DNA from: Acidobacteriota bacterium
GTDB lineage: Bacteria; Acidobacteriota; Aminicenantia; Aminicenantales; Saccharicenantaceae
Length of the DNA: 64,000 nucleotides
Assembly: GCA_039683095.1 (NCBI GenBank)
Contig: JBDKSB010000012.1
Span: 1,055,846 to 1,119,845, forward strand
Direction of reading: 5' to 3'
Of the stretch, positions 52,205 to 60,595 are shown piece by piece. The notes beneath the pieces were generated by a model. That model was not told where the DNA came from and ran no database searches. It worked only from the letters and a program-made list of their open reading frames with translations. Both the position numbers and the translations under genes were made by a program. How positions within the stretch are numbered: position 1 is the stretch's first letter; the number at the start of each line of letters is the position of its first letter.

Positions 52205-52881
52205 CTTTCTTGCCAAGACGCCCGGCCGAACCTCTTCCCCAGGGCCAGCCGGGCCAGGGCGATGCCGGCCAGGAAGCCCCCGACGTGGGCGAACCAGGCC
52301 ACGCCGCCGCCCATGCCCACGTTGAGGACCTGGAGCAGGAACCAGAGCCCGAGGATGACCGCGGCCGGGACCGGCACGACGTCGATGTAGAAGATGAGGA
52401 AGACGAAGGTCCTGATCCGGGCCCGGGGGAAGATCACGGCGTAGGCCCCCAGGACGCCGGCGATGGCCCCGGAGGCGCCGATCATGGGCACATGCGAGCC
52501 CGCCTGGAAAAGGACCTGGGTCAGGCCGGCGGCCAGGCCGCAGGCGAGATAGAACAGGAGAAAGCGGACGTGGCCCAGCCGGTCCTCGACGTTGTCGCCG
52601 AAGATCCAGAGGTAGAGCATGTTGCCGAGGAGGTGGAACAGGCCGCCGTGGAGGAACATGCTCGTCAGCAGGGTCAGGAGCGGCGGGACCGGGGCGGGCT
52701 CGGCGAGCGAGCGGAAGTGGATGACGTCGTAGGGCACGGCGCCGAAGCGCCCCGACGCGGCTTCCAGGCCGTCCGGGGAGGCGGCGCAGAAGATGAGGAT
52801 GGCCGTGTTCAGCGCGATCAGGGCGACCGTGACGACTGGGAAGCGCGAGGTCCGGTTCTCGTCGCTGATCGGGATGAACAT
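52201..52881 (-). CDS. rhomboid-family intramembrane serine protease
   Basis: A 226-residue membrane protein with about six helices. TM1 is VVTVALIALNTAILIFCA; SMFLHGGLFHLLGNMLYLWIFGDNVEDRLG holds the conserved H and N residues; the catalytic Ser is in MIGASGAIAGVLGAY, and the partner His in WFAHVGGFLAGI. Rhomboids cleave proteins within the membrane. The gene starts 10 nt after a terminator and ends inside the rplM promoter. Confidence 0.93.
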   Translation of the reverse strand: MFIPISDENRTSRFPVVTVALIALNTAILIFCAASPDGLEAASGRFGAVPYDVIHFRSLAEPAPVPPLLTLLTSMFLHGGLFHLLGNMLYLWIFGDNVEDRLGHVRFLLFYLACGLAAGLTQVLFQAGSHVPMIGASGAIAGVLGAYAVIFPRARIRTFVFLIFYIDVVPVPAAVILGLWFLLQVLNVGMGGGVAWFAHVGGFLAGIALARLALGKRFGRASWQES

Positions 52882-52890
52882 GGCCTAGAT

Positions 52891-52928
52891 AAAAAAAGCG
52901 CTCCCCCCGTCTCCGGGCGGAGCGCTTT
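52891..52928 (-). terminator. rho-independent terminator after the TPR lipoprotein gene
   Basis: Minus strand stem AAAGCGCTCC / GGAGCGCTTT (10 bp) with a GC-rich loop, followed by seven T. It lies 28 nt after the stop codon of the TPR gene. The rhomboid gene begins right behind it and needs read-through or its own, unseen promoter. Confidence 0.85.
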
Positions 52929-52955
52929 CCAACGTTTTCTGGGTCAGGATCGGAG

Positions 52956-53951
52956 CTACTTCTTCAGCTCTTCCTCGAGCTTCTTGCGCTCGGCGGCCCG
53001 CTTGCGGAGCTCCTGGAACTTCTCGAGGTAGCGGTCGCCCTCGGCGTTGTAGCGGGCTTCCTTCTCGGGCTCGAGCTTGGCCAGAACGGACTTGTACAGG
53101 GGGCCCATCCAGGCGTACGGCTCGGGGTAGTTGGCGTCGAGCTCGATGGCCTTGTTGATGGACGTGAGCGCGGCCTGGCCCATTTTCAGCCTTTCCGCGG
53201 TGCTCAGGAACTGGAAGCGATAGGCCCGCGACCACTGGTTGACGCCCAGGGCCAGCCAGGCTTCGGCGGATTCGGGCTGGAGGGAGATCCTCTTCTGCCA
53301 GAATTCGGCCGCCTTTTCGTAGGACTTCAGCATCTCCTCGGGCGTGCCGGCGGATTCCTGATAGTACTGGGCCATGTAGGCGTAGCCCTGCGGATTTTCC
53401 GGATCGGTCTCGATGCGCCGCAGGTACATGGACTCGGCCTTCTTGGCGACGGCCTTGTTGTCGGCGGAATAGCGCTTGTAGAACTCGGCCACGACGTAGT
53501 AGTTGCTCATGTTCTCGGGCTGGAGCTCGATGATGCGGAGATAGAGCTTCTCGGCCTCGGGGAACTTCTTGAGCTTGTCGTACATATCGCCCAGGGAGTA
53601 GATGATGTCTTTGTTGTTGGGCTCGATCTCGAGGGCCTTGGTGAGGGCGCCCAGTGTCTTCTTCTCGAGCTCCTTATTGAGCGGCGTGTCGACGCCGGGC
53701 TTGTAGAGCTGCTTGTAGCTCTCGCCGAGGAAGCGGTAGGCCTGGGTCAGGCTGGGGTTGTACTTGAGCGTCGCTTCGTACTCGGTGATGGCCTTGCGGT
53801 ACTGGTTCTCCCGGAAGAAGCTGTTGGCCTTGCTGAAATGGTAATTGGCGGCAAGCTTGCTGTAAGAGATGTTCTGGCAGGCCGTGGACGCGACGATGAG
53901 CGCCACCGCGGCTGCGACGAACATGATTCGCTGGGTCGTCCTGCGAGACAT
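52956..53951 (-). CDS. TPR-repeat lipoprotein
   Basis: A 331-residue protein with lipoprotein-like signal (FVAAAVALIVASTAC, Cys25) and tandem TPR units (ANYHFSKANSFFRENQYRKAITEYEATLKYNPSLTQAYRFLGESYKQL; ALTKALEIEPNNKDIIYSLGDMYDKLKKFPEAEKLYLRIIELQP). The last 30 residues are a charged coiled helix. Strong TTGACT/TATAAA promoter and AAGGAGG suggest high expression. Probably a surface or periplasmic scaffold; partner unknown. Confidence 0.85.
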   Translation of the reverse strand: MSRRTTQRIMFVAAAVALIVASTACQNISYSKLAANYHFSKANSFFRENQYRKAITEYEATLKYNPSLTQAYRFLGESYKQLYKPGVDTPLNKELEKKTLGALTKALEIEPNNKDIIYSLGDMYDKLKKFPEAEKLYLRIIELQPENMSNYYVVAEFYKRYSADNKAVAKKAESMYLRRIETDPENPQGYAYMAQYYQESAGTPEEMLKSYEKAAEFWQKRISLQPESAEAWLALGVNQWSRAYRFQFLSTAERLKMGQAALTSINKAIELDANYPEPYAWMGPLYKSVLAKLEPEKEARYNAEGDRYLEKFQELRKRAAERKKLEEELKK

Positions 53952-54001
53952 CGTGACCTCCTTAAAATCAAACGCGAGTCACAGAGAGAGACAAGAACCT
54001 A

Positions 54002-54030
54002 TTTATAAACGATGCCTCCCTTAAAGTCAA
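54002..54030 (-). promoter_or_regulatory. promoter of the TPR lipoprotein gene
   Basis: Minus strand TTGACT, 17-nt spacer, TATAAA. It directly follows the der terminator, giving the gene an independent transcript. Confidence 0.8.
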
Positions 54031-54032
54031 GG

Positions 54033-54051
54033 AAAAAGCCCCGCTTGGGGC
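54033..54051 (-). terminator. rho-independent terminator after der
   Basis: Minus strand stem GCCCC-AAGC-GGGGC followed by TTTTT, 5 nt after the der stop codon. Confidence 0.75.
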
Positions 54052-54055
54052 CGGC

Positions 54056-55381
54056 TCAGCTGGTCCTGACGATGAGCCGGATGGGGGTGCCGGCCAGGCC
54101 GAAATCCCGGCGCAGGGCGTCCAGGAAGTACTTCTCATAGGCGGGCGACAGGGGGCCCCGGGAGCCCAGGAAGAGGATGAAAGCCGGGGGCAGGATCCCC
54201 TTCTGGGTCATGTAACGGAGCTTGGCCCGGGCCCCGTTCTTCAGGCGGGGCGGCTGGGCTTCCGTCGTCCGGGCCAGGAATTCGTTCAGCCGGGAGGTCT
54301 CGATCCGGGTCGTGGCGGCCTGGTAGACCTGCTCGGCCGTGTCGAGGATCTTGACGATGCGCTGGCCGGTCCTGGCGGAAACGAAGATGAGGGGGGCGTA
54401 GGCGACGAAGCCGAGCTTGCGGAAGACCCGCTCGCGGACCCCTTCCGGCTCGACGGCGTCCTTGTCGACCAGGTCCCACTTGTTGAGGACGATGACCAGC
54501 GGCCGGCCCGATTCGAGGGCCAGCTGGGCGATCCGGGCGTCCTGGCGGGTCGGGAACTCCTGGACGTCGAGGACCAGGCAGACGACGTCGGCCTGGCGGA
54601 TGTTGGCCTTGGCCCGGATGATGCCGGCCTTCTCCCGGCCGTCCTCGGCGGCGGCCATCCGGCGGATCCCGGCCGTGTCGACCAGGCAGAACGGCTTCCC
54701 GTCGCGGACGAGCAGCGTATCCGTGCTGTCCCGGGTCGTGCCGGGGATCTCGCTGACGATCAGGCGCTCCGCGCCGGCCAGGCGGTTGACCAGGGACGAC
54801 TTGCCGACGTTGGTCCGGCCGACGATGGCGATGCGCAGGGGCTCCGCGGCCGGGGCCTCGTCGGCGGCCGGCCCGCCGGCGGGCAGGGCGGCCGCGATGG
54901 CCTCCTCGAGCGTGGCGATGTTGACCTTGTGCTCGGCCGAGACGAAGAAAACGTTCTTTTCCCCCAGCCGGTAGAATTCGGCCGTCATCGATTCCTCCTG
55001 GGCGGGGGAATCGAACTTGTTGACGACGAGCAGGACCGGCCGGCCGAGCCGCTTGATCCGGAGGTAGAGGTCCTCCTCGGCCGGGGCGACGTCGCGCTTT
55101 CCGTCGAGGACGAACAGGACGAGGTCGGCCTCGGCGGCCTCGGCCAGGGCCCGCTCCCGGACCTTCTCGCTCAGCGGCTCGTCGGCTACGCCGAACAGCC
55201 CGCCCGTGTCGACCAGGGTCAGGCGCCGGTCGTCGATCGCGCCCGCGGCCGCCAGGCTGTCCCGGGTCATGCCCGGGTCGGAGTGGACGAGGGCCTTGCG
55301 CCGTCCCAGGAGGCGGTTGAAAAGGGTGGACTTGCCGACGTTGGGGAAGCCGACGATGACCACGCGGGGGAGCTTCGTCAC
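54056..55381 (-). CDS. der: ribosome biogenesis GTPase Der (EngA)
   Basis: A 441-residue protein with two tandem GTPase domains. The first has G1 GFPNVGKSTL, G3 DTGG and G4 NKFD; the second has G1 GRTNVGKSSL, G3 DTAG and G4 NKWD. A C-terminal KH-like domain follows (NEFLARTTEAQPPRLKNGARAKLRYMTQKGILPPAFILFL). Needed for 50S maturation. Start is GTG. Last gene of the amidase-GerMN-der operon with a terminator behind it. Confidence 0.97.
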   Translation of the reverse strand: MTKLPRVVIVGFPNVGKSTLFNRLLGRRKALVHSDPGMTRDSLAAAGAIDDRRLTLVDTGGLFGVADEPLSEKVRERALAEAAEADLVLFVLDGKRDVAPAEEDLYLRIKRLGRPVLLVVNKFDSPAQEESMTAEFYRLGEKNVFFVSAEHKVNIATLEEAIAAALPAGGPAADEAPAAEPLRIAIVGRTNVGKSSLVNRLAGAERLIVSEIPGTTRDSTDTLLVRDGKPFCLVDTAGIRRMAAAEDGREKAGIIRAKANIRQADVVCLVLDVQEFPTRQDARIAQLALESGRPLVIVLNKWDLVDKDAVEPEGVRERVFRKLGFVAYAPLIFVSARTGQRIVKILDTAEQVYQAATTRIETSRLNEFLARTTEAQPPRLKNGARAKLRYMTQKGILPPAFILFLGSRGPLSPAYEKYFLDALRRDFGLAGTPIRLIVRTS

Positions 55382-55393
55382 GGTCCGCCCCGG

Positions 55394-56008
55394 TTATCTC
55401 GCGACCAGGGAATAGTCCGGGAAGAAGGCCCGCGTCAGGTCGACGTGGCCGCCCAGGGTCTCCCGTTCCGCCCCTTCGACGAGGACGACGACCTTCTTGA
55501 CCGGCTTGAAGTTGTAGACGAGCGTGTTGACGACGGCATAGACCGCGGCCAGCTCGGAGGTCGAGCCGTAGGACCAGCTCTCGGCGACGTCGCGGCTGAG
55601 ATCGACCGTGGCCACGCCGTCCTTGGCGATGAAGACCTGGCGGACCCGGGTCTGGGGCGGCAGCGGCGAGGACAGGCCCTCCGACGAGCCGCGGATGAGC
55701 TCGGCCAGGGCCCGCTCGGCCTCGTCGGCTTCGCTCGGGCCGGCCGCGATCGTCCGCGTCTCCTTGTGGAGGAGATCATCGTCGTCGGCGACGAAGAAGA
55801 GGGTCACGGTCCGGGTCTCGACCGGCCTGGCCGGGGCCTCGGGCTGGGCCTTGGCGGCGGCGGCTTCGGCGCCGCGCTTGACCTTCTCCCCGCTCCGGCC
55901 GTTGAAGAAGATGATGACCAGGACGGCCAGCGCCAGCGTCAGGAGGGTCAGGACCAGCGCGGACCTGGACATCCCGCCGCTCTTTTTTTTCCGTCTTTTC
56001 GCGGCCAT
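55394..56008 (-). CDS. GerMN-domain membrane protein
   Basis: A 204-residue protein with a basic cytoplasmic start (AAKRRKKKSGG), one membrane anchor (ALVLTLLTLALAVLVIIFF) and a periplasmic GerMN-like domain (TVTLFFVADDDDLLHKETRTI...ERALAELIRGSSEGLSSPLPPQTRVRQVFIAKDGVATVDLSRDV). GerMN domains occur in spore and cell wall proteins and may bind wall components. It sits directly after an N-acetylmuramoyl-L-alanine amidase gene, which suits a wall-related role. Confidence 0.85.
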   Translation of the reverse strand: MAAKRRKKKSGGMSRSALVLTLLTLALAVLVIIFFNGRSGEKVKRGAEAAAAKAQPEAPARPVETRTVTLFFVADDDDLLHKETRTIAAGPSEADEAERALAELIRGSSEGLSSPLPPQTRVRQVFIAKDGVATVDLSRDVAESWSYGSTSELAAVYAVVNTLVYNFKPVKKVVVLVEGAERETLGGHVDLTRAFFPDYSLVAR

Positions 56009-56014
56009 GGTCAC

Positions 56015-56788
56015 CTACTCGCCCTTCCGGAGATAGCGGACCAGGCCGCGGTAGATGGCCTCGGCGACCTTGTTCTGGAAATCGTCCGAGGCCAGCTTCT
56101 GCTCCTCGTCCGGGTTGGAGATGAAGGCCGTCTCGACGAGGACGGCCGGGCAGGCGACCCCGGTCAGCACCTTGAAGGGCGCCTGCTTGATGCCGCGGTT
56201 GCGCGTGCCGAGCATGGCATCGAGCTCGCCCTGGATGAGCTCCGCGAGGCGGCTGCTCTCCTTGATGTAGGCGTTCTGGGCCATGTCCCAGAGGATCAGC
56301 ATCAGGTCGTTGTCCGAGGAGGGGTCGATGCGGCTCTGGAGGTCCGAGGAATTGTTCTCGAGGTAGGCCAGGCGGCGCGTCTCCTCGTCGGTCGCGTTCA
56401 GGCTGAGGAAGAAGGTCTCCGAGCCGGAGGCCTTCCTCTGGACGGAGCCGTTGGCGTGGACGCTGATGAACAGGCCGGCCTTGTGGTTGTTGGCGATGGC
56501 CGAGCGGTTCTCGATCGAGACGTCGACGTCCTTGTCCCGGGTCAGGACGACCTCGAAGCCCATGTCCTTCTCGATCAGGGCCTTGAGCTTGAGGCTGACG
56601 GCCAGGGTGATGTCCTTTTCGAGGTTGCCGAAGCGGCCCTTGGCGCCCGTTTCGAGTCCGCCGTGGCCGGGATCGATGACCACGGTCCGCAGGGCCCGCT
56701 CCTGGGCGGAGGCGGCGGCGGGGAAGGCGGCCGGGAGCGCGGCGACGGAAAGAAGAACCGCCGCGGCAAAGGCCATCCGCTTTATCAT
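56015..56788 (-). CDS. N-acetylmuramoyl-L-alanine amidase (Amidase_3)
   Basis: A 257-residue exported amidase. I use ATG 56788 with GGAG six nt upstream; the earlier ATG at 56800 has none. Signal peptide ends near AAASAQ. The zinc-enzyme motifs are VVIDPGHGG (His), the metal Glu in FGNLEKDITLAVS, SVHANG (His) and the catalytic Glu in LVETAFISNPDEE. It cleaves the stem peptide from peptidoglycan during division. It begins 21 nt after the tmRNA 3' end without an obvious terminator between. Confidence 0.94.
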   Translation of the reverse strand: MIKRMAFAAAVLLSVAALPAAFPAAASAQERALRTVVIDPGHGGLETGAKGRFGNLEKDITLAVSLKLKALIEKDMGFEVVLTRDKDVDVSIENRSAIANNHKAGLFISVHANGSVQRKASGSETFFLSLNATDEETRRLAYLENNSSDLQSRIDPSSDNDLMLILWDMAQNAYIKESSRLAELIQGELDAMLGTRNRGIKQAPFKVLTGVACPAVLVETAFISNPDEEQKLASDDFQNKVAEAIYRGLVRYLRKGE

Positions 56789-56809
56789 TAATGACTCCAT
56801 ATTCGGGTG

Positions 56810-57160
56810 TGGTGGAGGCGGCGGGAATCGAACCCGCGTCCGAAAGCATTCAACAGCAGGTCTCTACACGTTTATCCTCTTCATTGTTCTCGCCCGCCGG
56901 CTCTCGAAGAGGAAAAGCGCCGGAAGGCCAGCCCCGAAGTTGTTTCGCTCCCCGGCCTCAGGACCGGACCGGTTCGCTATCCCGCTCGGTCGGCGCTCCG
57001 AAGGTCCTGCGGGAGAGGGCCCCCGGAACGGCGTGCCTTTCTATTAGGCCGCGACTGCTAAAGGTTCGGCAGTTAAAGGTTTCCACCTGTTTAGCGAGGT
57101 GGGTGGGACCTCGGCGTGCAACCTGTGTCTCATTACCTCCGTCGAAACCAGTTCGCCCCC
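56810..57160 (-). ncRNA. ssrA: transfer-messenger RNA (tmRNA)
   Basis: 351 nt on the minus strand. The 5' end GGGGGCGAACTGGTTTCGAC and the 3' end with T-arm GGTTCGATTCC and CGCCTCC-A-CCA form the tRNA-Ala-like part, with 5' GGGGGCG pairing the 3' CGCCTCC. The tag frame ends GCA-GTC-GCG-GCC-TAA. The likely resume codon GCC after the first pseudoknot gives an encoded tag AEPLAVAA, shorter than the E. coli one (resume codon inferred by alignment from memory). It rescues stalled ribosomes with SmpB. Confidence 0.96.
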
Positions 57161-57179
57161 ATACTCCTTTCAGCTATTC

Positions 57180-57208
57180 ATTATAGGGGCGTCCGTCCCC
57201 CTTTTCAA
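57180..57208 (-). promoter_or_regulatory. tmRNA promoter
   Basis: Minus strand TTGAAA, 17-nt spacer, perfect TATAAT, 20 nt upstream of the tmRNA 5' end. Confidence 0.85.
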
Positions 57209-57244
57209 GACATAAGAGGGAACCCGGTCGCTTCTTGCCCTTTA

Positions 57245-57273
57245 TTGACTCGGGAGGGCGGCCGACTTATAGT
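57245..57273 (+). promoter_or_regulatory. promoter of the GH27 gene
   Basis: TTGACT, 17-nt spacer, TATAGT. Predicted start near 57280, then AAGGAG and the ATG at 57309. It stands back to back with the tmRNA promoter. Confidence 0.7.
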
Positions 57274-57308
57274 CCGTCCGTCTCTCGATTTCGTTCAAGG
57301 AGCGCCCC

Positions 57309-58565
57309 ATGCCCGCTTCGATAAGCTCAAAAAAGACCCCCGTCTTCGCGATCGCTCTCGTTCTCGCCCTGGCGGCCCTGGCCGCCTGCGGACCCGGCGG
57401 AACGGACAAGGACCCGGCGGCGGCCGCTCCGGCCGCGACGGACGCGAAGGCCGCCAAGGCCCCCGCCCTGGCGCCCGTGCCGCCCATGGGCTTCAACACC
57501 TGGAACAAGTTCGGCTGCAACGTCGACGAGAAGCTCATCCAAGAGACGGCCGACGCCATGGTCGAGACCGGCATGCTGGACGCCGGCTACAACTGCCTGG
57601 TGATCGACGACTGTTGGCAGGTCGACCGCGCCGCCGACGGCCGGATCATCGCCGACCCCCAGCGGTTCCCCGGCGGGATGAAGGCCCTGGCCGACTACGT
57701 CCACGGCAAGGGCCTCCTCTTCGGCATCTACTCCGACATCGGGCCCAAGACCTGCGCCGGACGGCCGGGCGCGGCCGGCCACTTCGACCTCGACGCGGCG
57801 ACCTACGCCGAGTGGGGCATCGACTACATCAAGGTCGACTGGTGCAACTGCGACGACCTCAACGCGCCGGCCGAATACGCCAGGTACCGCGAGGCCCTGG
57901 ACCGGAGCGGCCGGCCGATCGTTCTGAGCATCTGCGAATGGGGCCGGAACGATCCCTGGAACTGGGCCAAGGGCGTCGGCCAGCTCTGGCGGACGACCGC
58001 CGACATCGGCGACGACTGGGACAGCGTCGTCTGGATCATCGGGGCCAATTCCCGGCACGCCGACGCGGCCGGGCCCGGCGGCTGGAACGACCCCGACATG
58101 CTCGAGGTCGGCAACGGCGGCATGACCTTCGACGAGTACAAGACCCACTTCTCGCTCTGGGCGATCATGGCCGCGCCGCTGATGGCCGGCAACGACCTCC
58201 GGGCGATGAGCGCCGAAACCAGGTCCGTCCTCCTCAACAAGGAGGTCATCGCCGTCGATCAGGACCCGCTCGGCGTCCAGGGACGGGTCGTCATAGAACG
58301 GGGCTACGGCGGCCAGGTCTGGATGAAGCCCCTGGCCGACGGCTCCAAGGCCGTCGCCTTCGTCAACTACACCGGCCGCGAGTTGGCCCAGTACGTCCGC
58401 TGGTCACAGATCGGCATCCCGGCCGGACCGGCCCGGGTCCGCGACCTCTGGGCCCACAAGGACAGGGGCGTCCACGCGGACACCGGGAAACACTACGACG
58501 AGCGGTTCGAGGTCAAGGTCCCGTCCCACGGCGTCGTCATGGTGCGCATCTGGCCCGGCGCATAG
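57309..58565 (+). CDS. GH27 alpha-galactosidase-like lipoprotein
   Basis: A 418-residue glycoside hydrolase. The N-terminus carries a clean lipobox (ALAALAAC, Cys27) and an Ala/Pro linker, so the enzyme is anchored outside the cytoplasm. The GH27 pattern is clear: PPMGFNTWNKFGCNV, YNCLVIDDCWQ, nucleophile Asp177 in YIKVDWCNC, and WNDPDML at 259-265 with the acid/base Asp. A short C-terminal beta domain follows. It should release alpha-galactose or alpha-N-acetylgalactosamine from glycans. Monocistronic by layout. Confidence 0.92.
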   Translation: MPASISSKKTPVFAIALVLALAALAACGPGGTDKDPAAAAPAATDAKAAKAPALAPVPPMGFNTWNKFGCNVDEKLIQETADAMVETGMLDAGYNCLVIDDCWQVDRAADGRIIADPQRFPGGMKALADYVHGKGLLFGIYSDIGPKTCAGRPGAAGHFDLDAATYAEWGIDYIKVDWCNCDDLNAPAEYARYREALDRSGRPIVLSICEWGRNDPWNWAKGVGQLWRTTADIGDDWDSVVWIIGANSRHADAAGPGGWNDPDMLEVGNGGMTFDEYKTHFSLWAIMAAPLMAGNDLRAMSAETRSVLLNKEVIAVDQDPLGVQGRVVIERGYGGQVWMKPLADGSKAVAFVNYTGRELAQYVRWSQIGIPAGPARVRDLWAHKDRGVHADTGKHYDERFEVKVPSHGVVMVRIWPGA

Positions 58566-58586
58566 AAGCAGACCCCTCCCTGGATC

Positions 58587-60389
58587 TCAGCGGATGAACT
58601 GGTAGGCGATGACGCAGTAGGCGTGCCAGGTGAAGGTCCCGTCGGTCTCCTTGACCAGGTGGATCCAGATCTTGACCTTGTCGACCGACGTCGTCAGCAG
58701 GGCCTCCCACTGGGTCGTCGGGACGGGCAGCGTGAACGTCACCAGGTTGGTGTCGGACCTCCAGATGAACGAGCCGACGACCGTCTGCAGGTCGCCCGCC
58801 GTGTCCAGCTTGATGGTCATGGTCTCGGGCGTGGAGGCGTCCCAGCAGTTGTAGGTCGAGACGCCCATGGTCCCCAAGGCCGCCGTGTAGGCGGTCGTGA
58901 TCCTGGTGTGCTCATGGAGCTTCAGGGGGGCCAGGACCAGGTTCTCGACGGCCCACTGCTTGGCGGGCGCGTCCCAGGTCAGGCCGGCCCAGGCGAAGAC
59001 CCAGAGCCGGGCCTGGCCGGCCGCCGCGACCATGTCGATCAGGGCCTGGCGGTCGGTCGAGCGGGCCGAGTCCATCCCGTAATACCACCAGCCGAACTCG
59101 TGGCCCGGTACGGCGCTGTAAGCCATCGTCCGGGTCCGCCAGAACCAGCCCAGCTTGAAGCTGTCGAGGCTGGGCTCGACGACGATCCCCTCGGCGTGGG
59201 CGAACTGGATGTTGACCGACTTGGCGATCTTCGGGGTGACGTTCTCGTCGACGTAGACGACCTCGACGCGGAAGCCCCGCGAGACGCAAGCCAGGCCGTC
59301 CAGCCCGGCGACGCCCATGTCGGTCCCCTGGAAGGCCCAGGCCGTATCGGCGTTGACGAAGACCGTCTCGGCGTCCCAATCGCAGCGATGATGGTGGTCG
59401 CCCGTCGGCATGGCCTCGGTCCGCTTCTTCTGGATGCTCAGCCACGTGTCGCCGACGCGCCGGACCAGGCCCTCGGGCGAGAAGTCCGGCAGCTTGTCGA
59501 TGTTGTCGGCGTACCAGACGCGGCGAGCGTAGAGGCTGCCGTCGGAGTTCATGTTCGAGGCCACCAGCGCGGCGCCCGTCCCGGCCAGGGCCTTGAGGCC
59601 GTCGAAGGTCCCGGCCGCGGCGCTGCCCGACGAGACGTCGGCGTAGATGGTGTTGGCGTTGGCGTTGAACTCGATCTCGGCGCCCTGGAGGTTCTTGATC
59701 TTGAACGTCGCCGTGCCGTCCGTGTTGGCGGCGGCGGCCGTGATGTCGCCCAGCGTCCGGGCGAACTGGAGGCTGCCCAGGTGGCGCGGCAGGGACTTGT
59801 GGCGGATCTTCAGGTCGATGACGACCTTGCCGTCCAGGTTGACGATCGACAGCGGGTGGGCCAGGTCGAAGTCGATGCTGACGATGTTGTTCGTGTCCGC
59901 CTCGACGACCAGGTCCGGTTCGAGGTCGACCTTGATCTCGCCCGTGCCGCCCGGGTCGACGACCGTGATGTTCTCCGGCGCGATGACCGTGCCGTCCGCG
60001 GTGACGAGATGCATCGATTCGGCCGCGGTGCTCGTGTTCAGGACGAGCTTCAGCCGGTCGTAGTCGCCGGCCTGGATCGTGCCGGCGTTCAGGATGTCGG
60101 AGACGCCGCTCAGGTCGACCAGGTTGACCTTGCCGGAGGCCGGGTCGGCGGCGTTCGCCGTCCAGAAGGTCTCCCAGCCCGGCGCGCCCTTGCGGTGCAG
60201 GCTGGCGGACAGGAAATGAACGGTCACCTCCGTCCAGTCGTCGGTCGGGCCGTCGGTCATGAGCATCATCAGGCTGCCCGTCCCGGAGGACGAGTTCCTG
60301 GCGACGGTGCACGACGCGACCAGGCCGAAGCCGGCGACCCCCGCGATCGCCAGCAGCGCGAGAATGAAGCCCCGGATGAAACGACGCAT
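58587..60389 (-). CDS. DUF4382-domain lipoprotein, 600 aa
   Basis: Signal with lipobox (GLVASC, Cys27). Residues about 38-190 match the DUF4382 pattern (GSLMMLMTDGPTDDWTEVTVHFLSASLHRKG...VNLVDLSGVSDILNAGTIQAGDYDRLKLVLN). The rest is beta-rich with DUF5666-like strands (DITAAAANTDGTATFKIKNLQGAEIEFNANANT) and a His-rich GDHHHRCDWD. The last 250 residues are of unknown type with many Trp (FGWWYYGMD, LWVFAWAGLTWDAP). Strong TTGACA/TAACAT promoter. Probably a surface protein; function unknown. Confidence 0.85.
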   Translation of the reverse strand: MRRFIRGFILALLAIAGVAGFGLVASCTVARNSSSGTGSLMMLMTDGPTDDWTEVTVHFLSASLHRKGAPGWETFWTANAADPASGKVNLVDLSGVSDILNAGTIQAGDYDRLKLVLNTSTAAESMHLVTADGTVIAPENITVVDPGGTGEIKVDLEPDLVVEADTNNIVSIDFDLAHPLSIVNLDGKVVIDLKIRHKSLPRHLGSLQFARTLGDITAAAANTDGTATFKIKNLQGAEIEFNANANTIYADVSSGSAAAGTFDGLKALAGTGAALVASNMNSDGSLYARRVWYADNIDKLPDFSPEGLVRRVGDTWLSIQKKRTEAMPTGDHHHRCDWDAETVFVNADTAWAFQGTDMGVAGLDGLACVSRGFRVEVVYVDENVTPKIAKSVNIQFAHAEGIVVEPSLDSFKLGWFWRTRTMAYSAVPGHEFGWWYYGMDSARSTDRQALIDMVAAAGQARLWVFAWAGLTWDAPAKQWAVENLVLAPLKLHEHTRITTAYTAALGTMGVSTYNCWDASTPETMTIKLDTAGDLQTVVGSFIWRSDTNLVTFTLPVPTTQWEALLTTSVDKVKIWIHLVKETDGTFTWHAYCVIAYQFIR

Positions 60390-60437
60390 GCGATCCTCCT
60401 TCAGGCCGGAAAAGCGAGCGAACCCCTTCTTTCCATT

Positions 60438-60466
60438 ATGTTAAACCCTCACTCCATCGCTGTCAA
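60438..60466 (-). promoter_or_regulatory. promoter of the DUF4382 gene
   Basis: Minus strand perfect TTGACA, 17-nt spacer, TAACAT. Confidence 0.75.
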
Positions 60467-60504
60467 GGACGAGTGGATTATCGGCCCGGGGGCGGCCGTC
60501 ATAA

Positions 60505-60539
60505 TCCCCCCGAAGGGGGATATTCCGGGGTATTCCCCC
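60505..60539. repeat. overlapping GC hairpins between the DUF4382 promoter and the BON gene end
   Basis: TCCCCC-cgaa-GGGGGA forms one hairpin; the same G-run can pair with the later TATTCCCCC (60531-60539) instead, so two exclusive structures exist. No T-run follows on either strand. It may end the BON transcript. Nothing else is seen in 60467-60595. Confidence 0.45.
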
Positions 60540-60595
60540 GGTTGCCTGGCTAGCCCTGCCGCCGGCCACGCCGCCTGACGCACCGGCCCCGGCTT

